A stretch of 64,000 nt of DNA, from the NCBI RefSeq assembly GCF_004345025.1, contig NZ_CP037745.1, positions 2,976,001 through 3,040,000 of the forward strand. The letters run 5' to 3'. The notes under the pieces were generated by a model, which searched no databases, was not told where the DNA came from, and saw only the letters and a list, made by a program, of their open reading frames with translations. How positions within the stretch are numbered: position 1 is the first letter of the stretch; each line of letters starts with the position of its first letter. This document shows positions 1 to 10,400 of this stretch, piece after piece. The stretch comes from Rheinheimera sp. D18 (lineage in GTDB: Bacteria > Pseudomonadota > Gammaproteobacteria > Enterobacterales > Alteromonadaceae). A program made the translations under genes and the position numbers.

Positions 1-1
1 A

Positions 2-550
2 ACCTTCCAAGAAGATTGGGCCGCACACCCCGAGGTTATTGCTAACTACGCTAAACACTATCAAACCGGTGAACCTATTCCTGCTGAACTACTGGCGAAA
101 GTGATCAAATCACGTAGCTTTAATCAAGGTTTTGATACCTTAGAATACTTGTCAGCGGCGCTACTGGATATGGAATGGCACTCATTAAGCGCGGATGAGC
201 CACTACAAGACGTTAATGCCTTTGAAGCTGCTGCACTTAAAAAGCACGGTATAACACTAGCTGCGGTGCCACCGCGCTATAAATCAACCTTCTTTTCGCA
301 TTCTATGGGTGGCGGTTACTCTGCCGGTTATTATGCCTATATGTGGAGCGAAATTTTAGCCGCCGACGCCTTTGCTTATGTGCAACAACAAGGTGGTTTA
401 AAGTTAGAGAATGGCCAAAATCATCGGAAAAATATTTTAGCTGTGGGTAATTCTAGATTACCAATGGAGTCGTATAAAGCCTTTCGTGGCCAAGAACCAA
501 CGACTGACGCGCTGTTAATTCGCCGTGGTTTAAAAACTAAAGTAGATTGA
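2..550 (+). CDS. dcp: Peptidyl-dipeptidase Dcp-like M3 metallopeptidase, C-terminal part
   Basis: The open frame enters at the left edge, so only the last 182 codons are present. The family consists of M3 zinc peptidases of about 700 residues that release dipeptides from peptide C termini. The segment SHSMGGGYSAGYYAYMWSE, followed by ADAFAYV and a G-rich tail (RGQEPTTDALLIRRGL), is the conserved C-terminal substrate-binding part of the Dcp/oligopeptidase A family. The HEXXH zinc site would lie further upstream, outside the window. Dcp is favoured over PrlC from the tail sequence, but this is a family-level judgement. A strong hairpin follows the stop codon. Nothing suggests the gene is broken; the truncation is the window edge. 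Confidence 0.82.
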   Translation, partial: TFQEDWAAHPEVIANYAKHYQTGEPIPAELLAKVIKSRSFNQGFDTLEYLSAALLDMEWHSLSADEPLQDVNAFEAAALKKHGITLAAVPPRYKSTFFSHSMGGGYSAGYYAYMWSEILAADAFAYVQQQGGLKLENGQNHRKNILAVGNSRLPMESYKAFRGQEPTTDALLIRRGLKTKVD

Positions 551-591
551 TTACTAATCTGTCGGCACTATAGAAATGACGCACCACCAAC

Positions 592-624
592 AAAAAACCC
601 CGCAACTAACTGCGGGGCTTTTTT
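592..624. terminator. Bidirectional intrinsic terminator between dcp and pmbA
   Basis: CCCCGCA (598-604) and TGCGGGG (611-617) form a 7-bp GC-rich stem with a 6-nt loop. It is flanked by six A on the left and six T on the right, so it works as a terminator in both directions for the two convergent genes. Confidence 0.85.
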
Positions 625-641
625 ATTTCTAGCAATTAATA

Positions 642-1988
642 TTAACTACCGGCCACCTGCATTTGGCTAATCAGTATCGACCCAGTTAACACGCCACCGC
701 GGCGGTCTACATCATTACCGATCGCGGCAATTTGCATAAACATATCTTTTAAATTACCGGCAATAGTTACTTCAGCTACTGGGAACTGAATTTCGCCGTG
801 CTCAACCCAAAAACCAGCGGCGCCGCGTGAGTAATCGCCAGTAACGGTGTTTACGCCTTGGCCCATTAACTCGGTTACTAACAAGCCTTTGCCCATTTGA
901 CGACACAATGCCGCCAAATCAGCATCGCCGTGCTGAATTAGCCAGTTATGAATACCACCGGCGTGCCCAGTGCTGGCCATACCCAACTTACGCGCCGAGT
1001 AGCTAGTAGTTAGGTAAGTGTTTAATACACCCTGCTCTATTACTATAAGATCGCGGGTTTTCACACCTTCGCCATCAAACGGGCTAGAAGCTAAGCCTTG
1101 TTTTATATGTGGCTGCTCTAAAATAGTCACCGTTGGCGCCATAACTGGCTGGCCTACTTTATCCAATAAAAAACTCGACTTACGGTAAATGCTGCCACCA
1201 CTTATAGCCGACACTAAATGGCCAAACAAGCTGCTAGCAATATCGGCGCGAAATATTACTGGTACTTTTTGTGTCGGAATTTGCCGCGCATTTAATCGCG
1301 CGATAGTTTCTAATGCCGCTTCACGGCCAATCTGTTTTGGATCCAGCAATTGGCTATACTGACGCGCGACGGTAAAGCTGTAATCGCGCTGCATATCGTC
1401 GCCGTCTTCACCAATAACTACGCAACTAAAGCTGTGGCGTGAGCTAGGATGCCCTACCAACTGACCATGGCTATTGCCGTAAACCTTTAAACCAGTATGC
1501 GATGAAAACGACGCACCTTCTGAGTTGGTAATACGCTTATCGGTTGCAAATGCGGCTTCTTCAGAGCTGGCACATAACGCTATGGCTTCATCAGTGCCGA
1601 TGGTGTCAGGGTAGTATAGGTCTAAATTAGGTGGCGACATTTCTAACCAGCCAGCTTCGGCTAAACCGGTGTGTGGGTCTTCCGAAGTATAACGGGCAAT
1701 ATCGGCCGCGGCTTCAACGGTGCGACGTAGTGCTTGCGGGCTTAAGTCGGCAGTAGATGCCGAGCCTTTGCGCTGGCCAAAATACAGGCTAATGCCTAAA
1801 CCGCCGTCTTGATTAAACTCTACCGTTTCTACCTCGCCGTGGCGGGTTTCTACGCTTAGGCCTTTGGTACGGCTCATTGATGCTTCTGCGCTAGTTGCAC
1901 CTAGCTGTTTAGCATGGGCCAGAACTTCAGCTACAGCTTGTTTTACTTCGTCAATTTCTTGCCAAATAGTCGGTTGTGTTACGTGCAT
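642..1988 (-). CDS. pmbA: Metalloprotease TldE/PmbA
   Basis: At 448 residues this is the normal size for PmbA (TldE), the partner of TldD. Together they form a cytoplasmic heterodimeric protease that processes small modified peptides (microcin B17) and labile antitoxins such as CcdA in enterobacteria. The N-terminal part has the TldD/PmbA signature (ARTKGLSVETRHGEVE-like region, residues about 43-60). The C-terminal half carries the conserved G-rich core (GVNTVTGDYSRGAAGFWVE). As expected for TldE it lacks the HEXXXH zinc motif, which is present in tldD at 5193-6635 on the same strand. It is divergent from darP with about 100 bp between them and ends against a shared bidirectional terminator. 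The start ATG at 1988 has no strong Shine-Dalgarno sequence. Confidence 0.93.
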   Translation of the reverse strand: MHVTQPTIWQEIDEVKQAVAEVLAHAKQLGATSAEASMSRTKGLSVETRHGEVETVEFNQDGGLGISLYFGQRKGSASTADLSPQALRRTVEAAADIARYTSEDPHTGLAEAGWLEMSPPNLDLYYPDTIGTDEAIALCASSEEAAFATDKRITNSEGASFSSHTGLKVYGNSHGQLVGHPSSRHSFSCVVIGEDGDDMQRDYSFTVARQYSQLLDPKQIGREAALETIARLNARQIPTQKVPVIFRADIASSLFGHLVSAISGGSIYRKSSFLLDKVGQPVMAPTVTILEQPHIKQGLASSPFDGEGVKTRDLIVIEQGVLNTYLTTSYSARKLGMASTGHAGGIHNWLIQHGDADLAALCRQMGKGLLVTELMGQGVNTVTGDYSRGAAGFWVEHGEIQFPVAEVTIAGNLKDMFMQIAAIGNDVDRRGGVLTGSILISQMQVAGS

Positions 1989-2091
1989 AATGTTAGTTCA
2001 GCCAAATTATTTGCCACAAGTTTATCATAGTCTGCGAAAGCTGGCTGCTGCTGTGCGCTACTATCATGTATACTTAGCAACATTATAGCTA

Positions 2092-2625
2092 ATGCGAACC
2101 AACACAATGACTAATTTTATAAACGGCGACACTTGGGACGAAGAAGAAGGCAAGAGTAAGTCGCAGATAAAACGCGAAATGCACGCCCTGCAAGAGTTAG
2201 GCGAAGAGCTAGTGGCATTAAGCCCAGCCGCCCGCGCCAAACTACCGCTAGATGAAGAGTTAGTGGCCGCGCTGTTACTGGCCGATAAATTAAGTAAAAA
2301 ACACGAAGCGCTGCGCCGCCATATTCAGTTTATTGGCCGCCTAATGCGTGATCGTGATTTAAAAGAATTAGAGCAAGGCTTAGCGCTACTGCGTAATACT
2401 AACCAAGCGGCGACGCGGCAGTTTCATAAAATAGAGCTGTTGCGCGATAAAATGCTAGAAGATAACGACGTAGTTACCGCGTTTATTGCCGATCACCCAA
2501 CGGTGGATACCCAGCAGTTGCGCCAACTAATTCGTAATGCGAAAAAAGAACAAGAAAAACAACTGCCGCCAAAAGCCTACCGCGAGCTGTTTCAGTTAAT
2601 TAAACCGTTAATCGTTAAAAATTAA
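2092..2625 (+). CDS. darP: DarP/YjgA ribosome-associated assembly factor
   Basis: A DUF615 (YjgA) family protein of 177 residues, rich in charged helices. The family signature SKSQIKREMHALQELGEELV near the N terminus is clear. In E. coli the protein (DarP) binds late 50S precursors and promotes maturation of the peptidyl-transferase region. The pmbA-yjgA divergent pair is the same in E. coli, which supports the call. Two in-frame ATGs compete, at 2092 and 2107, and neither has a good ribosome-binding site. The shorter form (172 aa) is equally possible. An intrinsic terminator lies 18 bp after the stop. Confidence 0.92.
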   Translation: MRTNTMTNFINGDTWDEEEGKSKSQIKREMHALQELGEELVALSPAARAKLPLDEELVAALLLADKLSKKHEALRRHIQFIGRLMRDRDLKELEQGLALLRNTNQAATRQFHKIELLRDKMLEDNDVVTAFIADHPTVDTQQLRQLIRNAKKEQEKQLPPKAYRELFQLIKPLIVKN

Positions 2626-2642
2626 TTTTTCGCAACATTTAT

Positions 2643-2678
2643 GCCACATCCGCTACTCACCACAGCGGATGGCTTTTT
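2643..2678 (+). terminator. Intrinsic terminator after darP
   Basis: CATCCGCT (2647-2654) pairs with AGCGGATG (2664-2671), followed by GCTTTTT. It is placed directly after the darP stop codon. Confidence 0.85.
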
Positions 2679-2887
2679 GCAGGTTTGTCGAAAGTGTGTT
2701 TCCAGAAAAGCTTCCACTTAAAGCAAAACCTCACACAATCCATTGTCAATAATTAGTTACAAAATTTCACCTACATCAATAGCACTTGCGAGTGTAAGTC
2801 AAACACTTGAAACGGGCATCCAATCTATTTACATATTATACATATTAAAGCATACTAAAATTGCAACCACCTTAAAGGGAAGTATAT

Positions 2888-4006
2888 ATGTTGCGCTTAT
2901 TAACAATAGGATTCCTATTATTTGGATCCATTCCAGCTTTTGCATACCAGTTTATTACTTATGCCTGTGATACCTGTGATTATCAACAAGCCGGAGCCGT
3001 AGCCGCATTAAAAGCCCCCGCGCAGGAATGCCTCTGGACCAACCCTCCGGGCAGCACCCCAACACCTGATGATGTTGAATGCTATGCCCCAGCCGCAACC
3101 CTAATTGTAGCCAATCCATTAACCCAACAAGCTTTTAAATTTCGTGTTCAAAGGCAATGTACCAGTAACTGGTGCGAACACATTCCTCTTATTACTGATT
3201 TAACGCTTAATGCTGACGAGCAAGAGTTAATGCAAGGCTTTTATACTTTACACAATACCATTATTAACGCGATTAATGCTGCCCAAGCTGCCTCTCCATC
3301 TGGTGCTATATCTGTCTCTGTCGCCAATCTAAGCCAGCAGCTTGGTGCCTCGTCCAGCCAAAGCGGTGACGCAGAAGATTGTAGTAAAAGCTTATTGCAC
3401 TACGTGAGCAACCCGGCTGAAACCCAGCTTATTAATGAACAGATGGCCAATGCTATTAAGCAACATGTTGCTGATAGTACCTGGCGTAATTATGTTTCAA
3501 CCACAATGCAAACTGGTGGAGCAAAAGAAACAATTATCAGCTTAAATGCATCCCGTTCAACAAAAATAGACTACAAACATGTCTCCCAAGAGCAGTACCA
3601 CATAATACATACGGGAGACTCTTGGGAAAATCGGCTTTCATTTAAAGTTGAATATATAGGAGATATCAACACGAGAGGGATTAAAAAAATTTATTTAAAG
3701 TTTCACTTAGATAGAGAAGGCTCAGTTGTTCATGGCCGCAATTTAGGTCTACTAACAGGTCAAGGCGGTTCTTACAATTTTATCAATTCTCCTAATAATG
3801 TCTCTAGTTGTATTCTAGACTTTGTTTCTACTGGTGAGCACATTACTGATCTTGGAGTAACCGGTGCTCCGATCAACGTCGACCAAGGTGGTGGATTAAT
3901 AGAGCAGTTATGTCCCAAAAAGACCGAAACCACAGTCTGCTCCACAACTAAAGAGGGCACGACTTGCACAGTTACGCGATTCCAATTTTTAGGACCCTGT
4001 GCATAA
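2888..4006 (+). CDS. Secreted cysteine-rich protein of unknown function
   Basis: I do not recognise this 372-residue protein. It starts with a typical Sec signal peptide (MLRLLTIGFLLFGSIPAFA, cleavage predicted after residue 19), so it is exported to the periplasm or beyond. The mature part has at least ten cysteines, including a CDTC pair right after the signal and a Cys-rich tail ending in GPCA, which suggests disulfides. A region near residues 100-170 is Ala/Ser/Gln rich and probably helical (NAINAAQAASPSG). AAGGGA sits about 7 nt before the ATG and fixes the start. A weak promoter candidate is TTTACA (2828-2833) with CATACT 17 nt downstream. The gene stands alone between darP and ilvE, has its own leader, and shares a terminator with ilvE. 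It could be a surface or envelope protein; no function is claimed. Confidence 0.8.
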   Translation: MLRLLTIGFLLFGSIPAFAYQFITYACDTCDYQQAGAVAALKAPAQECLWTNPPGSTPTPDDVECYAPAATLIVANPLTQQAFKFRVQRQCTSNWCEHIPLITDLTLNADEQELMQGFYTLHNTIINAINAAQAASPSGAISVSVANLSQQLGASSSQSGDAEDCSKSLLHYVSNPAETQLINEQMANAIKQHVADSTWRNYVSTTMQTGGAKETIISLNASRSTKIDYKHVSQEQYHIIHTGDSWENRLSFKVEYIGDINTRGIKKIYLKFHLDREGSVVHGRNLGLLTGQGGSYNFINSPNNVSSCILDFVSTGEHITDLGVTGAPINVDQGGGLIEQLCPKKTETTVCSTTKEGTTCTVTRFQFLGPCA

Positions 4007-4083
4007 TTTATATAACTAACTTATCTCGCATACAACAGTTAAAGCAACAGAAAAAGCTATAGTTTTATAGCCGTGCCAAGCAT

Positions 4084-4123
4084 TAAAAAGTGTTAGCCTA
4101 AACCAACAGGCTAACACTTTTAT
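4084..4123. terminator. Bidirectional terminator between the orphan secreted gene and ilvE
   Basis: A 14-bp stem, AAAAGTGTTAGCCT (4086-4099) against AGGCTAACACTTTT (4108-4121), with an 8-nt loop. The A-rich and T-rich outer parts give U-runs on both strands. Confidence 0.88.
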
Positions 4124-4139
4124 TTTTAATTCTACAAAG

Positions 4140-5129
4140 CTAAACCTTGGTTAACCAACCATGTTTATCTTCAGCGCTACCCCATTGAATATCATTTAAT
4201 GCCTGACGCAATGCGTTAGTGGTATCGCTAGTACCTGAGCCCACTGCGTAGTCTTTGCCGTTATGAATAAGCGTACCTACCGGCGTTAATACCGCAGCCG
4301 TACCAGATAGTGCCGCTTCAGTACCGGGCTTTTGCACCCGCTCTAATAATTCGTCTACCGTAAGCTCGCGCTCTGATACCTTCATACCACGGTCACGGGC
4401 TAGCGTTAGAATAGAGTCGCGGGTTATGCCGTGCAAAAATGAGCTATCTAACGCTTTGGTAATAATTTCGTTGCCATCGAACAGTAAAAAGTTTGCCGCA
4501 CCGGTTTCTTGCACATCGCCATTGGGGCAAAACAATACCTGATCGGCATTTACCGTAGCCCGCGCTTTAATAATCGGTTGCAAGGCACTGGCGTAGTTAC
4601 CACCACTTTTTACCATACCCATGTGTGAAGCGCAGCGGGCGTTGTCTTCTAACAATAAACGTAGTGCTTTACTGCCGCCAGCAAAGTAGTCGCCAACCGG
4701 TGATAACAGCACATATAACATAGACTCTAAGCTTGGCGCCGCAGCTTTACCAATAGAGGCTTCCGTACCGATATGTGTAGGGCGAATGTACATAGAACCC
4801 GGCGGCGTTGGTACATCGACAGCATAACGTTTTACAATATCTAAAATCATTTGGCGCAGCATGGCAGTATCAACTTTAGGCAAGGTTAATAACGCACTGC
4901 TTTGCTGCAAACGCGCTACGTTTTGCTCCATACGGAAGATATAAATTGAACCATCTGCATGTTTAAAGGCTTTTAAGCCTTCAAAACAGGTGCTGGCGTA
5001 ATGCAGCACATGCGCACCAGGGTGCAAATTAATACTGTTGCTTGCCACTACCTCTGGCGTACTCCAACCATTACTATTAAAGCGAGAGATTATCATCTCC
5101 GGGGTAAATACCGTGCCAAATGCTGCCAT
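4140..5129 (-). CDS. ilvE: Branched-chain amino acid aminotransferase
   Basis: A fold-type IV PLP aminotransferase that makes the last step of valine, leucine and isoleucine synthesis by transamination with glutamate. At 329 residues it is of the longer BCAT class. It has HYASTCFEGLKAF (residues about 43-55), the PLP lysine in MVKSGGNYA (Lys174), and the ETGAANFL phosphate-binding motif. It also carries LSGTAAVLTPVG, usual for the family. AGGAAATT precedes the ATG. It lies 63 bp downstream of tldD on the same strand. An imperfect hairpin (GGCTAG 5161-5166 with CTAGCC 5177-5182) lies between them, so co-transcription is uncertain. It ends at a strong bidirectional terminator. Confidence 0.93.
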   Translation of the reverse strand: MAAFGTVFTPEMIISRFNSNGWSTPEVVASNSINLHPGAHVLHYASTCFEGLKAFKHADGSIYIFRMEQNVARLQQSSALLTLPKVDTAMLRQMILDIVKRYAVDVPTPPGSMYIRPTHIGTEASIGKAAAPSLESMLYVLLSPVGDYFAGGSKALRLLLEDNARCASHMGMVKSGGNYASALQPIIKARATVNADQVLFCPNGDVQETGAANFLLFDGNEIITKALDSSFLHGITRDSILTLARDRGMKVSERELTVDELLERVQKPGTEAALSGTAAVLTPVGTLIHNGKDYAVGSGTSDTTNALRQALNDIQWGSAEDKHGWLTKV

Positions 5130-5192
5130 TGTTTAAATTTCCTGCTGGGTTGTTTTTACCGGCTAGGCGGTTAAATCTAGCCAGTTATAAAT

Positions 5193-6635
5193 TTAATGCT
5201 GAGTACCACCAACCGTTAGCATGTCTAGCTTTAAAGTTGGCTGGCCTACGCCTACCGGTACGCTTTGGCCTTGCTTGCCACACACACCAACACCAGCATC
5301 AAGTGCTAGGTCATTACCAACCATAGATACCTGCTGCATCGCTTCTGGGCCACTGCCAATTAAGGTGGCGCCTTTAATTGGCGCAGTAATTTTACCGTTT
5401 TCGATAAGGTAGGCTTCAGAGGCTGAAAACACGAACTTGCCTGAAGTGATATCTACTTGACCACCACCAAAGTTTGGCGCGTAAATACCTTTTTTTACAC
5501 TAGCGATAATTTCTTGTGGATCATGCTGGCCAGCTAACATATAGGTATTTGTCATACGTGGCATCGGCAAATGCGCAAATGACTCGCGACGACCGTTACC
5601 GGTTGGTGCAACACCCATCAGCATAGCATTGTGTTTGTCTTGAATATAACCTTTAAGAATACCGTTTTCTATTAACACATTGTACTGACTTGGCACGCCT
5701 TCATCATCTACGTTTAGTGAGCCACGTCGATGTGCTAAGGTGCCATCATCAACAATAGTGCATAGTTTAGACGCCACCTGTTGACCAACACGGCCAGAGA
5801 AGGTAGATGAACCCTTGCGGTTAAAGTCGCCCTCTAAACCGTGCCCTACTGCCTCATGCAGTAATACGCCCGGCCAACCACTGCCTAATACAACTGGCAT
5901 TGCGCCAGCTGGCGCATCAATAGCAGTTAGGTTAACTTGCGCTTGGCGCACCGCTTCGCGGGCATAATTTTGCCAACGCGGTTCATTATTAACTAAGTCA
6001 GTAAAATAGAGATAGGTAGTACGACCGCCACCGCCTGCACTGCCGCGCTCGCGTCTGTCGCCCTGCTGCAATAATACTGAACAGTTTAAGCGTACTAATG
6101 GCCGTATATCACTAGCATAAGTACCATCACTGGCTGCAACTAATATTTCTTCGTATACGCCAGATAAGCTCACCATTACCTGTTCGGCGCGGCTATCGAG
6201 GGTGCGAATATAGGCTTCAATTTGGTGCAGTAACGCTACCTTTTCGGTGTTAGTTACGCTTTGTAACGGCTCACACGGCAGGTAAATATTGCTATTACCG
6301 CTTTTGCTAAACGCTTTAACACTGCCCTGCTGGCCTTGTATTGCAATGCCGCGCGCGGCGGTAGCTGCTTGCTTTAAGGCTGCAGCACTAATGGTATCGG
6401 CATAAGCAAAACCGGTTTTTTCACCACTAATAGCTCGCACACCTACGCCGCGCTCAATATTAAACGAGCCGTCTTTTACTAAGCCATCTTCTAATACCCA
6501 GGATTCATGCACGCTGGATTGAAAATACAAATCAGCAAAATCGAGCTGATGGTCAAATAAATAGCCTAGCGTTTGCTGTAGATCATCAGCCGTTAGTTCT
6601 GAAGCGGTGATCAGGTTCTGCTCGGGTGCAGTCAT
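5193..6635 (-). CDS. tldD: Metalloprotease TldD
   Basis: The catalytic subunit of the TldD/TldE protease, 480 residues. The zinc motif HEAVGH is at residues 260-265 within [16 protein letters not shown], and the C-terminal metal-binding region ([22 protein letters not shown]) is intact. The start ATG overlaps the stop of the upstream amidase gene by 4 bases (6632-6635, ATGA), which implies translational coupling. The order mreB-mreC-mreD-maf-rng-yhdP-amidase-tldD resembles the E. coli mre-yhdE-rng-yhdP-tldD run. The partner gene pmbA lies a few kilobases away on the same strand. Confidence 0.96.
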   Translation of the reverse strand: MTAPEQNLITASELTADDLQQTLGYLFDHQLDFADLYFQSSVHESWVLEDGLVKDGSFNIERGVGVRAISGEKTGFAYADTISAAALKQAATAARGIAIQGQQGSVKAFSKSGNSNIYLPCEPLQSVTNTEKVALLHQIEAYIRTLDSRAEQVMVSLSGVYEEILVAASDGTYASDIRPLVRLNCSVLLQQGDRRERGSAGGGGRTTYLYFTDLVNNEPRWQNYAREAVRQAQVNLTAIDAPAGAMPVVLGSGWPGVLLHEAVGHGLEGDFNRKGSSTFSGRVGQQVASKLCTIVDDGTLAHRRGSLNVDDEGVPSQYNVLIENGILKGYIQDKHNAMLMGVAPTGNGRRESFAHLPMPRMTNTYMLAGQHDPQEIIASVKKGIYAPNFGGGQVDITSGKFVFSASEAYLIENGKITAPIKGATLIGSGPEAMQQVSMVGNDLALDAGVGVCGKQGQSVPVGVGQPTLKLDMLTVGGTQH

Positions 6636-7477
6636 GGTTTGAGCTCACTGTTAAATCGGTTATGGTGTGCCACGGGCATTTTTTGCTTAAGCCGTACACA
6701 ATCGGTTAAATCTATTACGGTTGAAACCCAGCCGGCTTCGGTACCGGCATCAGCCAGCACCTCGCCCCACGGGCTAACAATTAGGCTATGGCCATAAGTT
6801 TCGCGGCCATTAGCATGTACACCAGTTTGATTAGGCGCCAGCACAAAGCATTGGTTTTCTATCGCCCGCGCTTTTAATAAGGTATGCCAATGCGCAGTGC
6901 CGGTTACCTTAGTAAAGGCGGCAGGTACGGTTAACACATTCATACCACGTGCGCCAAGCGCCTGCATTAAACCTGGAAAGCGCACATCATAACACACCGA
7001 TAAGCCAAGCTTTAGTTCGGCAACCGTGGCTAGAGTAATTTTTTGCCCAGGGTAAGTAGTGGCCGATTCCAAGTAACTACCGGTATTATCGGCCACTTGT
7101 ACATCAAACAAATGCATTTTCTGATAATCAGCTATTAGGCTGCCATCAGGAGCAAATAATAGGCTGCTCGCGCTAAAGCGCTGTGGCTCTGGGCTAGTGG
7201 TAGGCAACGACCCTGCAAGCAGATACACGCCAAACCGCTTAGCTAACGCGGCGCAGGCTTGCTGGATGACGCCCTGCCCCAGTACCTCTTGCTGCTCTAG
7301 CTGCAAACCATCGCGGCCACCAAAAATGGCAAAGCATTCCGGTAATGCTACCAGATGCGGCAAACCATCAGCATGGGTGGCACACAGCTGCTGCAAATAG
7401 TTAGCTACCTGGGCCAAATTTTGCGCAGGTTCCGGTGTACTAGTTAGTTGAATCGCTGACAAACGCCAATTAGCCAT
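6632..7477 (-). CDS. Carbon-nitrogen hydrolase (nitrilase superfamily amidase)
   Basis: A cytoplasmic nitrilase-fold enzyme of 281 residues with the full Glu-Lys-Cys triad: Glu47 ([11 protein letters not shown]), Lys120 ([10 protein letters not shown]) and Cys162 ([10 protein letters not shown]). The HLFDV and RFPG contexts are those of the Nit1/Nit2-like branch, whose members repair deaminated glutathione; ω-amidase activity is the main alternative. It overlaps yhdP by 8 bases upstream and tldD by 4 bases downstream, so it is embedded in the mre-tldD transcription unit. Substrate is inferred from the family only. Confidence 0.9.
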   Translation of the reverse strand: MANWRLSAIQLTSTPEPAQNLAQVANYLQQLCATHADGLPHLVALPECFAIFGGRDGLQLEQQEVLGQGVIQQACAALAKRFGVYLLAGSLPTTSPEPQRFSASSLLFAPDGSLIADYQKMHLFDVQVADNTGSYLESATTYPGQKITLATVAELKLGLSVCYDVRFPGLMQALGARGMNVLTVPAAFTKVTGTAHWHTLLKARAIENQCFVLAPNQTGVHANGRETYGHSLIVSPWGEVLADAGTEAGWVSTVIDLTDCVRLKQKMPVAHHNRFNSELKP

Positions 7478-10400
7478 GTGCTGGGTTCCGCTTTGGTGTT
7501 AAGTTTTGCTCTGAGGGTTGTTCGATAACGGTATCCGGTTGCGCTACTCGCACTGGCACAGGCACTTCTTTGCTGTGGCGGTTAACCTCTGTAACTACCG
7601 GCTGGCTAAAAGTACCGGTAACAGTAAAATTGATTTTTGAGATAACCTCGGCACTTTGAAATACTTCATCTAGCGCCAGCGCGGCTAAACCGGTTGCCGG
7701 GTTTACCATCCAAGCAATAATTACGGGTAAACTTGAAGTAACTTTAGGCGAAAACGCCATTTGGTAATCTATTTTTTCACTGACTAAATCGGCATAACCC
7801 TGAATTTGTATACTACCGGGTACACCGTCAATAGCGGCATTACTGGTTTGCACTACGCCGTCTGACAGCGCCAAATTACCGCTCATGCTGTTATAAAAAA
7901 AGCCTTTAGAAAATACATCACGAAAGTCTAAGCGCAATTTGCGCAGTAAAGAGTCTAAGCTAAACAACGAAAACAACCGAGCCCCCTGATCGCTAACCTC
8001 GGTTAACGAACCATCCGCCAGTTTATAACTGATATTACCCGCAAGTTTACCCAGCTCGAATTGCGTAGGGGCGCCAGCCCAGCCTAAGCTGAAATCAATA
8101 TTTGCCGCACTACCTGAAATAGCCGAGGTAATCTGATATTCATTTAGTAACGCACCTAAATTATTAGATTTTAATTTACCGCTAAACTCAGTTTTCCCCA
8201 GTACGCCATCGTCTTGCCAATAGCCGTTAGCACTAAGTTGGTTACGTTTATAACGAGCAGTTAGCTCAGTAAGCTGCCACTGATTATTTGTGCTCTGGGC
8301 TTTAGCTTGCACCTGACCAAACTGATAATTACCGATAGAGTAGTCAGCACAACTAAGCGTTAATGGTGGCAGCTCTAATAACCAGCGCTGTGCAGTTTGT
8401 GCCAACTGCGCAACCAGCTCGGTATCGGTAGCTTCTTGCGGTGGCATAGGTAAATGCAAATAATCTAGTTGCGCGCTAATACCTTGTTGCTGCCAGTTTT
8501 TACTAAACAACCACTGGCTCGCTATTTCGGTGCCATTTAGCTGTAACTGCCAATGCTCTGGCAACTGGTTTAGCTCAAATACGGTGTTATTTAACGCCAC
8601 ACCGGGAGCAACATCAAGCTGACGCACCCTACCTGCTACACGCAATAATTCTGGAAATAACGGCTGCCCAGACGGTGCACTGGCAGATAATTGCTGCTGT
8701 AACAACTCAAGCCAAGGCAGAAATTCTAATTTGGCTAAGTCCACACTAACCAAAAAACCAGCATTGTTTAAACCACTGTCATGCTCAGCAGCGATAAGAT
8801 GCACACGGCTAAACTGCTGGTTGTCATGTTGCAATTCGGCATGAAAATGTAATTGCTGATTAAAGTGTGCCGCTAATAATGAGCGTGTGGCATCGCCATC
8901 AGCAGTTATTGTTAGCTCAGTAGCTTGCTCGGCGGGTTTGTTGTAAGGCGCTGGTAGCAATAACGCCGTATCTTGCAGTGTTGATTGCAGTTTAGCGCTA
9001 TAGCTAAAGCCTTGCTCTGGCAAACTCAGCGCCAACTGTAACCGCCACTGCGTATTACCATCAACTAACACAGCTGCCGGTGGGTATACGGCATCTAACA
9101 ACGGCTTTGCACCCTGCTTACCTTGCATTTGCAGCGCTAGCTGATAACCCGCATCGCTATCTTTACCCTGCAATGCTGCCGTTAATGGCAAGCCGCGCCA
9201 GCTTAATGTTAAGTTGTCAGCAAAAATGCGCTCATTTTCAAAGGATAATTTACCGGCAATGTTAGACAAATACATATCTGGAGCTTGCAATGTCAGGCTT
9301 ATATCAGAAAAGCTGACATCGCCAGTGGCTAAAACCGAAGGCTGATGTAGGCCAATGGCTAGCTTAACGTCACCTTGCACCATACCAACTGCGCCAAGAT
9401 AGTGCAGTGTTGCACCTAAATTAGGCTGCAATGGCGATTGCTGTATTAATGCAGTTACGTCTTCCGCCGGCAACTGTTGCTGAATATAAATATCGATAGT
9501 ATCAGCATGAAACAGATCAGGAATGCTTGCCATTACACTTTGCTCTAGCGCTAACCCAGCTAACTCTCCGGCATTAGATTGAATCGACATAGCCGCATTT
9601 TCAAACCATAGTGTCGCACTTAGCTGGGTAAGTTCTGGCCAATCAGGGGCGAAAGCGAACTCAGCTTGCTCTACTTCAGCCAACACCTGAAATACACCTT
9701 GCTGCTCATGATACGGAAACTCATTTGGCACACCATGCCACAGCAAGGTGGCATTTGTTACTAACCCTTGTCTAATAGCTGGGGTTAAATAGTCACGCAC
9801 TGATTCTGGCATATAACGCTGCGGAAAATATAAGCTGGCATTTGCGGCATTAACTTGCTGTACACGGGCAAGAATTTCTAGTCGGTGTTCAAACTTGATA
9901 CTCGCATCTAGCTGTAAATCAGGGTTGCTTAAACTGAACTGCGGTATTAATACTTGCCAAGTATCGGCTATAGGCTGCAAATATACGGTAGCAGCAAGGC
10001 TGTCGTAGGCGGTGGGCTGAGTAAATAAACCGTCCCAACTTAACTCGCCATGCTCAGCCTGCACGACTAACTTAGATACAGCATTACTAAGCCAAAACTG
10101 TCCGGAAATATCATTAACACCGGGAATATCATTGCTAGGTGCTAAATGTAGCGCATCAAACTGCCCAGCAAGTTGCCATTTTTTATCACTAATGCGCCAA
10201 AGCAATTGCTTTAGATGGCCACTTGGCTGATGCAGTACTAGCTTTTGCAGTAGCTCAATATCATCTGCTAATAAATTTGCCAGCGGTGTAACGGCCTCAA
10301 GACGAAAGTTATTTAGTCCGCCTTGCCAGACACCATCGGCATGATGTAACTGCAGTTGTAGGTCTTGCCACTGTTGCTGCTCTGCAGCCATGGTTAGCGC

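Noticed and set aside
2..550. Truncated pseudogene at the left edge
   Set aside because: The frame is open to the first base and conserved to the normal C terminus, so it is cut by the window and not by mutation.
2743..2970. A 75-codon open frame overlapping the start of the secreted orphan gene
   Set aside because: It lacks a ribosome-binding site, is AT-driven, and overlaps the signal peptide of the better-supported gene in another frame.
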